DNA from: Terrabacter sp040702505
GTDB lineage: Bacteria > Actinomycetota > Actinomycetes > Actinomycetales > Dermatophilaceae
Reading direction: 5' to 3'
DNA length: 64,000 nt
Assembly (NCBI RefSeq): GCF_040702505.1
Contig: NZ_JBFBLC010000001.1
Coordinates: forward strand, 310,001 to 374,000
In this document: positions 9,128 to 15,993 of the stretch, piece after piece
Layout of the letters: every line of letters begins with the position of its first letter
How positions within the stretch are numbered: position 1 is the first letter of the stretch
Program-made: the position numbers and the translations under genes
Notes under the pieces: generated by a model
What the model saw: only the letters and a program-made list of their open reading frames with translations
What the model was told of the DNA's origin: nothing
The model's database searches: none

Positions 9128-10233
9128 GTGAGGCTTTCCGTGGTCGTCGTCGAAGTCGTCGTGGTCGTGGCGGTCACAGCGGTCGTCGCGCTAGCTGCTG
9201 CGTCGGTGCGGATGTCGGGTCCGGTCCCGTCCTGCTCCACGAGGTGGCAGGCCACCGTGCCGCCGTCCCCGACGGTGCGCAGCACCGGGACCTCCTCCGC
9301 GCAGCGGGCGACCGCCACCGGGCAGCGGGTGCGGAAGCGGCAGCCGGAGGGTGGATCCATGGCCGACGGGAGGTCGTCACCGAGCAGCACCGGCGTGCGT
9401 GCTCGCTGCCGCTCGGGGTCCGCGACCGGCGCAGCAGACAGCAGCGCCTGCGTGTAGGGGTGCTTGGGATGGGCGAAGATCTCCTCACGGGTGCCCACCT
9501 CGACGAGCTGGCCGAGGTACATCACCGCGATCTCGTCGGCGAGGTACTCGACGGCCGACAGGTCGTGCGTGATGAAGAGGCAGGCGAAGCCGATGTCGCG
9601 CTGCAGGTCGGCGAGCAGGTTCAGGACGGCGGCCTGCACCGACACGTCGAGGGCGCTGGTCGGCTCGTCCGCGACGAGCAGGCTCGGCTCGGACATCAGG
9701 GCCCGGGCCAGGCTGACGCGCTGGCGCTGCCCTCCGGACAGCTCGTGGGGGTAGCGCTCGGCCACCTCGGGACGCAGACCGACCCGGAGCAGGCTCTCCT
9801 TGACCCGCTCGGACCGCTCGCGCCGGTTCAGCCTCGCGGCCTGGAGCCGCAGTGGCTCGCCCACCACCTCGCCGACGAGCATGCGCGGGTCGAGAGACCC
9901 GGCCGGGTCCTGGAAGACGATGGAGACGTCGCGGCGGTGCTGGCGCAGCTCCTTGCGCGACAGGTGGGTGACGTCGGTGCCGCCGAGCCTCACCGCGCCG
10001 TCGGTGGGCTCGACGAGGCGCACGATGCAGCGGCCGACCGTCGACTTGCCCGAGCCGCTCTCGCCGACGAGGGCCGTCACCTGACCCTTGCGGATGCGCA
10101 GGGACACCCCGTCGACGGCTCGGACGGGACCGAAGTGCATGACGAGGCCCTCGAGCTCGAGGACCGGCTCACCCGGCCCGGCGGGAACGGGCTGCCCCCC
10201 GGGCTGGGTCGTCTCCACGGCTGCGGGCTTCAT
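9124..10233 (-). CDS. oligopeptide ABC transporter ATP-binding protein (DppF/OppF type)
   Basis: This 369-residue ATPase powers peptide import with its DppD-type partner. Walker A is GESGSGKST, the signature is LSGGQRQRVSLARAL, and Walker B with the switch reads LLVADEPTSALDVS. A C-terminal oligopeptide-transporter segment contains Cys residues (GCRFRTRCPVA) as in OppD/OppF proteins. The ATG at 10233 overlaps the previous stop by ATGA. The reading frame stays open far upstream, but that extension is antisense-like coding noise over the DppD gene. Confidence 0.9.
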   Translation of the reverse strand: MKPAAVETTQPGGQPVPAGPGEPVLELEGLVMHFGPVRAVDGVSLRIRKGQVTALVGESGSGKSTVGRCIVRLVEPTDGAVRLGGTDVTHLSRKELRQHRRDVSIVFQDPAGSLDPRMLVGEVVGEPLRLQAARLNRRERSERVKESLLRVGLRPEVAERYPHELSGGQRQRVSLARALMSEPSLLVADEPTSALDVSVQAAVLNLLADLQRDIGFACLFITHDLSAVEYLADEIAVMYLGQLVEVGTREEIFAHPKHPYTQALLSAAPVADPERQRARTPVLLGDDLPSAMDPPSGCRFRTRCPVAVARCAEEVPVLRTVGDGGTVACHLVEQDGTGPDIRTDAAASATTAVTATTTTTSTTTTESLT

Positions 10234-11324
10234 CGGGACTCCTGGCGGGTCGTTTCGGCTGCCTCGTGGCGCGGGTGCCAGCACGCGACCCGGTGCTCCA
10301 CGGCGCCGGCGGCTCCGGTCCCAGCGTCGGCGTCGGTCGGCGGGCCTCCAGAGAGGGCGGCGAAGGGCGGGGCAGAAGTGGAGCACCGCTCGGAGGCGGA
10401 GGGGCAGCGGTCGGCGAAGGTGCAGGCGTCCGGCTGGGTCTCGAGCACGGGCACCAGACCCGGGATCTCCTGCAGCCGGTGCGTGCCCGCGTGGTGGCCG
10501 GGACGGGGCGAGGCCGCGAGCAGCCCTGCGGTGTAGTGGTGCTGTGGTCGTGCGAACAGCTCGTGGACGGTGGCGCTCTCGACGACGCGACCGGCATACA
10601 TGACCATGACGCGGTCGGCCACGTCGGCGATGACGCCGAGGTCGTGCGTGATGATGAGGATGCTCGTGCCGAACCGGTCGCGCAGCCCCCGCAGCACGTC
10701 GAGGATGCCCGCCTGGACCGTGACGTCGAGAGCCGTCGTCGGCTCGTCGGCCACGAGGACCTTCGGCCGGCAGGCCACCGCCATCGCGATCATGACGCGC
10801 TGTCGCATGCCCCCAGACAGCTGGTGCGGGTAGTGCTTGACGCGCTCGCGCGGGGACGGGATCCCCACGAGGCTGAGCAGCTCGACCGCCTGGTCGAGCG
10901 CCTCCTTGCGGCTGAGGCGCTCGTGGGCCTGGAGCACTTCGACGACCTGGCGTCCGACCGTGAGGACCGGGTTCAGCGAGCTCATCGGCTCCTGGAAGAT
11001 GTAGGCGATGTCGCGGCCCCGGACGCCGCGCAGCGCGCTGGGCCTGGCCCCGACGAGCTCGACGCCGTCGAGTCGCACCGACCCCTCCACGCGGGTGCTG
11101 CGCGGGAGGAGACCGGCGAGGCTCATCGCGGTGACGCTCTTGCCGCAGCCGGACTCGCCGACGATGCCGACGATCTCCCCTGGGGCCACGCGCAGGTCGA
11201 CGTGGTCGACGGCCGAGACCGAGCCCACCTCCGTGCGGAAGGTCACCGTGAGGCCGTGGACGTCGAGGACGGGTTGGCCCTCCTGCTGCGGGGTGCGGCC
11301 GAGGGTCCCTGTGGCGGCGGTCAT
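10230..11324 (-). CDS. oligopeptide ABC transporter ATP-binding protein (DppD/OppD type)
   Basis: A 364-residue ATPase with Walker A GESGCGKSV, signature LSGGMRQRVMIAMA, Walker B VLVADEPTTALDVT and the switch His in ITHDLG. The C-terminal CTFADRCPSA segment is typical of the OppD family. It starts at ATG 11324, overlapping the upstream permease stop by four bases, and its own stop overlaps the start of the next ATPase. The two ATPases should form the heterodimeric motor of the importer. Confidence 0.9.
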   Translation of the reverse strand: MTAATGTLGRTPQQEGQPVLDVHGLTVTFRTEVGSVSAVDHVDLRVAPGEIVGIVGESGCGKSVTAMSLAGLLPRSTRVEGSVRLDGVELVGARPSALRGVRGRDIAYIFQEPMSSLNPVLTVGRQVVEVLQAHERLSRKEALDQAVELLSLVGIPSPRERVKHYPHQLSGGMRQRVMIAMAVACRPKVLVADEPTTALDVTVQAGILDVLRGLRDRFGTSILIITHDLGVIADVADRVMVMYAGRVVESATVHELFARPQHHYTAGLLAASPRPGHHAGTHRLQEIPGLVPVLETQPDACTFADRCPSASERCSTSAPPFAALSGGPPTDADAGTGAAGAVEHRVACWHPRHEAAETTRQESR

Positions 11325-12211
11325 CGGCGACTCGCTTTCGGGTCGAGGGCGTCGCGCAGGCTGTCGCCGAACACGTTGAACGCCAGGGCCAGCACCATGA
11401 TGGCCACCCCGGGCAGGACGGCGGCCCACGGTGCCCGGGCCGCGAACTGCTGGGCGTTCGCCAGCATCGTGCCGAGGCTGGGCGAGGGCGGCTGGATGCC
11501 AAGGCCGAGGAACGACAGCACGGCCTCGCCGAGGATCGCGGCGGGGATCGCGACGGTCGCCTGCACCAGCACGACCGAAGTCGCGTTCGGCAAGATGTGC
11601 CGGGCCAGGACCCACAGGTCGCTCGCCCCGTGGACGACCGCGGCCGCGACGAAGTCGAGGGACTTCAGGCGCAGGGCGTCGGACCGCACGACCCGGATGA
11701 CGCCCGGGATCTGGGCGATGCCGATGGCCACCGCGGCGTTCGCGAGGCTGGCCCCGCGGATGGCGGCCAGGCCGACGGCCAGGATGAGGAAGGGGAAGGC
11801 GAGCAGCAGGTCGGTGACCCGCGAGATGATCGTGTCGGCGGCCCGGAAGTAGCCGGCGACGAGCCCCAGCGGCACCCCGATGAGCAGGGCCGTCAGCACC
11901 GCCAGCAGGGCCACCTCGAGCGAGGCCCTCGCGCCCAGCATGATGCGCGAGAGCACGTCACGGCCGAGGTCGTCGGTACCGAGCAGGTGGCCGGGCGTTC
12001 CCGGCGGCGCCAGCGTGTTGGAGAAGTCCGTGTGCTCCGGCGTGTAGGGCGCCACCCAGGGCGCGATCACGGCCACGAGCACCGCAATGGCGAGCACCGT
12101 GAAGCTGACGACGGCCAGCGGGTTGCGGCGCAGCCGGCGCAGCACGCGCGAGCGCTGGCCGCTCGCCGTGCGCGGGGTGGGGCCGGCGGCCAGGGCGGTG
12201 TCGACGCTCAT
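11321..12211 (-). CDS. peptide ABC transporter permease (DppC type)
   Basis: A 296-residue inner-membrane permease with the N-terminal OppC-like region (LRRNPLAVVSF, then HLLGTDDLGRDVLSRI) and about six membrane helices. The EAA loop that contacts the ATPases lies around DFVAAAVVHGAS. The start overlaps the upstream dppB-type stop by ATGA. Together with its partner it forms the translocation path for peptides. Confidence 0.9.
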   Translation of the reverse strand: MSVDTALAAGPTPRTASGQRSRVLRRLRRNPLAVVSFTVLAIAVLVAVIAPWVAPYTPEHTDFSNTLAPPGTPGHLLGTDDLGRDVLSRIMLGARASLEVALLAVLTALLIGVPLGLVAGYFRAADTIISRVTDLLLAFPFLILAVGLAAIRGASLANAAVAIGIAQIPGVIRVVRSDALRLKSLDFVAAAVVHGASDLWVLARHILPNATSVVLVQATVAIPAAILGEAVLSFLGLGIQPPSPSLGTMLANAQQFAARAPWAAVLPGVAIMVLALAFNVFGDSLRDALDPKASRR

Positions 12212-13164
12212 GAGGCCTCTCCGGTGATGCGGACCCTGGGGTCGATGAGCCCGTAGAGCAGGTCGACCACGAAGTTGATGACGATGTACGAGGTGGCCGT
12301 GACGAGGACGACGGCCTGGATCACGGGGTAGTCGCGCTGGAAGACGGCGTCGATCGTCATCTTGCCGAAGCCGGGCAGGCCGAAGATCTGCTCGGTCACC
12401 ACCGCTCCGGAGATGAGGCCGCCGAGCTGCAGGCCGACGATGGTGACGACCACGATCAGGCTGTTGCGCAGTGCGTGTCGCCCGATGACGGCCGACGGGC
12501 GCAGGCCCTTGGCCTCTGCCGTGCGGACGTAGTCGGTGGACAGCGAGTCGAGCATGGACGACCTCGTCTGTCGCATGATCACCGCCGAGAGGCCGGTACC
12601 GAGGATCAGGGCCGGGAGGATGACGTGGTGGAGGTTGTCCGTGACGCTCTGACCTAGGGGCACGAAGCCGGACGCGGGGAAGAGGCCCGTCGCGACGGAC
12701 AGGTAGAGGATGGCGATGAGTCCCAGCCAGAAGTGCGGGACGGACAGGCCGAGCAGGGCGAACGCGTTGGCCACCCACTCCGAGGGGCGGCCGCGCCGCA
12801 CCGCCGCGACGACGCCCGCTCCGACACCGAGCACCACCGCGATGGCGATGGCCAGCAGCGACAGCTCGACGGTGACGGGGATGGCCGTGCCCAGCATGGA
12901 GCTGACCGACTGGCCGGTGCGGACGGAGATGCCGAGGTCGCCCTGGAGGGCGTGGCTGACGAAGCGCCAGAACTGCACGGGCAGGGACTGGTCGAGGCCG
13001 TACTCGGCGCGGATCGCGGCGAGCGCCTCCGGGGTCCGGTCCTCGCCCGCGAGGGCGAGGGCCGGGTCCCCGGGCAGCGCCCGCACACCGAGGAAGACGA
13101 CCACGGTGGCGAGCACCAGCGTCACCAGCGACTGCCAGGCGCGGTGGAACAGGTAGCGACGCAC
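12208..13164 (-). CDS. peptide ABC transporter permease (DppB type)
   Basis: A 318-residue permease. The N-terminus RRYLFHRAWQSLVTL and the RALPGDPA segment are typical of DppB, followed by six membrane helices and the EAA loop around DYVRTAEAKGL. The start is GTG at 13164, five bases after the stop of the substrate-binding protein gene. No clear Shine-Dalgarno sequence is present, so translation may be coupled. Longer open frames upstream overlap the binding-protein gene and are not real. Confidence 0.88.
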   Translation of the reverse strand: MRRYLFHRAWQSLVTLVLATVVVFLGVRALPGDPALALAGEDRTPEALAAIRAEYGLDQSLPVQFWRFVSHALQGDLGISVRTGQSVSSMLGTAIPVTVELSLLAIAIAVVLGVGAGVVAAVRRGRPSEWVANAFALLGLSVPHFWLGLIAILYLSVATGLFPASGFVPLGQSVTDNLHHVILPALILGTGLSAVIMRQTRSSMLDSLSTDYVRTAEAKGLRPSAVIGRHALRNSLIVVVTIVGLQLGGLISGAVVTEQIFGLPGFGKMTIDAVFQRDYPVIQAVVLVTATSYIVINFVVDLLYGLIDPRVRITGEAS

Positions 13165-13169
13165 GACCG

Positions 13170-14858
13170 CTACTTGGCCATCCCGGCGAAGGCGACCCGG
13201 ACGACGCCGTCGGGGAAGACCTGCACGCCCTTGAGCGAGTTCGAGACACCGGTCAGGTTGCGCTGGCGGTAGAGGTAGATCAGCGGGTCGGTCTGGTGCA
13301 GCCGGTCGATCACCTGGGCGTAGAGGTCCCGGCGCTGGCCGACGTCCTGGGTCTCGCGGGCCTTGGCGAGGAGGTCGTCGACCTGCTTGTCGCTGAAGCC
13401 GGCCACGTTCTGGCTGCCGCCGGTGCCGACGAAGTTGGTGATGTTGGCGTCGGGGTCGACGCGGCCCGACCAGCCAAGTTGCAGGAGGCTGAACTGCCCC
13501 TGGTCCTGCTGGTCGAGCAGCGAGGCGTACTCGACCGGCTTGATCTTCAGGTCGAAGCCGCCCTCCTTGACCATCGACTGGAGCGCCTGCGCGAGCCGAA
13601 GGCTGTCGGGGTTGTTCGAGGTGATCATCTCGATCGGGAAGGGAGTCTGGACCCCCGCCTCCTTGAGCAGCGCCTTGGACTTCTCCGGGTCGTGGGCGGT
13701 GCACTTCTGGGCCGCGTCGCTCGAGAACTCGCTGGCCGGCGAGATGGGTGAGCAGGCGACGGTGTTGAGGTCGTTGAAGATGACCTTGACGAGACCGGCC
13801 CGGTCGATGGCGTACTCGAAGGCCTGGCGGACCCGCGGGTCCTTCGCCTCCGGGGCGTTCCTCATCTGCGGCGGAGCGTCGACGCCGTTGGTGTTGCCGA
13901 TGTTGAACGTCACGCCCTGGTAGCCGAGGGACTGCGACTGCAGGACCTGCAGGGACTTCTCCTGCTTGAGCCCTGGGACGTCCTGCGCGGAAAGGGAGTC
14001 GGCCACGAGCACGTCGCCCGAGCGCAGGTTCGCGGCACGGATGCTGGCGTCCGTGATGATCCGGTAGCTGATCGAGTCGAGGTGCACCTTGTCGGCCGCG
14101 TAGTAGTTCGGGTCCTTGACGAGGTCGATCGAGTTCTGCGGCACGCGCTTGGAGAACTTGAACGGGCCGACGCACACGGGCGAGGAAGCGAAGTCGGTCC
14201 CCAGCTTCTTGGCAGCCGTGGGGCTGACGATCATGCCGGCACGGTCGGTCAGGGCCGCGGTCAGCGGCGCGAACGGTTTGTCGAGGGTGATGACGACCGT
14301 CTTGGGGTCCTTGGCCGTCACGCTTGCGATGGGTCCCAGCTCGCTCTTGCGCGCCGAGCCCTTGAGGGAGAGCTCACGCTCCAGGGAGGCCTTGACCGCC
14401 TCCGCGTCGAACGGCGTGCCGTCCGCGAACTTCACGCCGGTCTTGACGGGGATCGTCACTGTCTTGCCGTCACCGCTGACAGTCGGGAGCGCCGTGGCCA
14501 GCTGGGGCACGATCTTGGCCGACTGGTCGACGTCGTAGAGCTTCTCGCACATGGCGCTGAAGACGTACCGGGAGTAGAGGCTGCGCGAGAGCGCGGGATC
14601 GAGCTTGTCCGGCTCGGCCGAGAGGGCCATGACCAGGGCGCCGCCCTGCTTGACGTCACCGGCGTTGGCGGGCGAGCCGAAGCTGTCGGCGCCGCTCGCG
14701 CTGGAGCCGGCGCCCGCTCCACCCGGGCTGGCCTGGTTCGCGCTGGGTCCGACGGCCGAACAGCCGGCGGCTCCAAGCGAGGTGGCGGCGAGAACGACCG
14801 CCAGCGCGCGCGCTCGCGCCCAGGCCGGCGAGGAGGTCGAGACGTTCCGAACTGTCAT
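13170..14858 (-). CDS. ABC transporter substrate-binding lipoprotein, family 5
   Basis: This 562-residue protein is the first gene of the operon and captures the peptide outside the cell. Residues 1-33 are a lipoprotein signal ending in LGAAGC, with Cys33 as the lipidated residue. A Ser/Gly-rich linker follows, then the SBP_bac_5 fold (GGALVMALSAEPDKLDPAL and VRQAFEYAIDR). The ATG at 14858 is preceded by GGAG at a spacing of about 7. The terminal gamma-glutamyltransferase suggests the ligand is a gamma-glutamyl peptide such as glutathione, though this is inferred from context only. Confidence 0.9.
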   Translation of the reverse strand: MTVRNVSTSSPAWARARALAVVLAATSLGAAGCSAVGPSANQASPGGAGAGSSASGADSFGSPANAGDVKQGGALVMALSAEPDKLDPALSRSLYSRYVFSAMCEKLYDVDQSAKIVPQLATALPTVSGDGKTVTIPVKTGVKFADGTPFDAEAVKASLERELSLKGSARKSELGPIASVTAKDPKTVVITLDKPFAPLTAALTDRAGMIVSPTAAKKLGTDFASSPVCVGPFKFSKRVPQNSIDLVKDPNYYAADKVHLDSISYRIITDASIRAANLRSGDVLVADSLSAQDVPGLKQEKSLQVLQSQSLGYQGVTFNIGNTNGVDAPPQMRNAPEAKDPRVRQAFEYAIDRAGLVKVIFNDLNTVACSPISPASEFSSDAAQKCTAHDPEKSKALLKEAGVQTPFPIEMITSNNPDSLRLAQALQSMVKEGGFDLKIKPVEYASLLDQQDQGQFSLLQLGWSGRVDPDANITNFVGTGGSQNVAGFSDKQVDDLLAKARETQDVGQRRDLYAQVIDRLHQTDPLIYLYRQRNLTGVSNSLKGVQVFPDGVVRVAFAGMAK

Positions 14859-15258
14859 GACACGCTCCGTGGTGGGGGGAAGGCGAAGTTCGGGAATCGT
14901 ATCCTGTATACAAGAGCATTTGGTAGGTTGAACGGACCATTTTTTCGCGACTCACCTCCGCCGTCTCCGGGGGCTGCCGACGGACGGCTAAGAGGTCAGC
15001 CGGGGCGCAGCCCGCGACTGGATGGGTGGCCGACGAGGTGGGCGACGTCTGCGCGCGCGGCGCCGCGGGCATGGGTCGGCGGCGGCACGACGAGCGCCGC
15101 TGGACCCGCACGAACCCGCGCCCCTGACCTCTGGCAGCACCGTCGGCCGAGGGTGACCCGGTCACCGGGGCCAGATCACTCACTGAGGGTGATGCCCCCG
15201 CGGCCAGCACAGGCGAGCCTGAAGAAGGCAGAACGTCTCGTCTGACTGGAGGAACATC
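14859..15258. other. 400-base intergenic region, divergent promoters
   Basis: This holds the promoter of the leftward peptide-uptake operon and of the rightward DUF7144 gene. A GTATAC palindrome is at 14905-14912, next to GGATACGAT, which could be a -10 element for the operon. A 15-base palindrome GGTGACC-C-GGTCACC is at 15152-15166. The short open frames here lack good starts and look non-coding. Confidence 0.5.
14905..14912. promoter_or_regulatory. candidate GntR operator TGTATACA
   Basis: An 8-base palindrome with the same GTATAC core as the site at 6589-6596, 47 bases upstream of the substrate-binding protein start and beside a likely -10 element. These are the only two GTATAC sites I noticed in the window. 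Confidence 0.5.
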
Positions 15259-15723
15259 ATGAGCGACGTGCGCCAGCAAACACCGGCGACCGGAGCCAAC
15301 CGGATGCCGCAGCAGCCGGGTTACGGAACGCCCACCGAGGACAGATGGAGCGGCTGGGTCCTCTTCGGCTCGATGATGCTGATCATGCTCGGCTGCTTCC
15401 AGGGCATCGCCGGGCTGGTAGCCCTCTTCAACAAGAGCTACTACCTGGTGGCCTCGACCGGACTGGTCGTCCACGTGGACTACACCGCGTGGGGCTGGGT
15501 CCACCTGATCATCGGCATCGTCGCGCTGGTGTCCGGCTTCGGCCTGTTCACCGGCGCCCTGTGGGCGCGAGTGCTCGGCATCGCCGTGGCGGGCATCAGC
15601 GCGATCGTCAACTTCGCCTTCATCCCGGCCTTCCCGCTGTGGGCCCTGACGATGATCGTGGTCGACTTCCTCGTGATCTACGGCATCGCCGCTCACGGCA
15701 AGGAGGTCGGGTCCAGCACCTGA
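15259..15723 (+). CDS. DUF7144 family membrane protein
   Basis: A 154-residue protein with a hydrophilic N-terminus of about 30 residues and four membrane helices. The pattern of a WVLFGSMMLIMLGCFQGIAG first helix, a Tyr-rich extracytoplasmic loop and a TAWGWVHLIIG second helix fits the actinobacterial DUF7144 family, which has no known function. The ATG follows TGGAGG at a spacing of 7. A strong hairpin after the gene suggests it is transcribed alone. Confidence 0.75.
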   Translation: MSDVRQQTPATGANRMPQQPGYGTPTEDRWSGWVLFGSMMLIMLGCFQGIAGLVALFNKSYYLVASTGLVVHVDYTAWGWVHLIIGIVALVSGFGLFTGALWARVLGIAVAGISAIVNFAFIPAFPLWALTMIVVDFLVIYGIAAHGKEVGSST

Positions 15724-15755
15724 GGCCGCGGGCGCGGTCCAGCGGATCCCCTTTC

Positions 15756-15790
15756 GCACCCCGGGACGGACGCGTGACGTCCCGGGGTGC
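15756..15790 (+). terminator. hairpin terminator after the DUF7144 gene
   Basis: A 13-base stem (GCACCCCGGGACG and its complement) with a 9-base loop, 33 bases after the stop. There is no strong T-run. Confidence 0.6.
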
Positions 15791-15993
15791 CTGCCGTATG
15801 CGTACGGCTGGCCACCGCGAGCGCGCGCACGCCGGTGGGGGCGGACACGCATACGTGCGGTGACCGCCTGAGTTGGCTGCACGCGTACGCAGTCACCCGG
15901 CCGGGGTGAGGCGGCCGACGCGCGCGAGGACGACTCTGGGAGGGACCGGTGGGGGGCGCGCGTGTGCTCCGCGGAGGGGATGGAGACGGGCTG

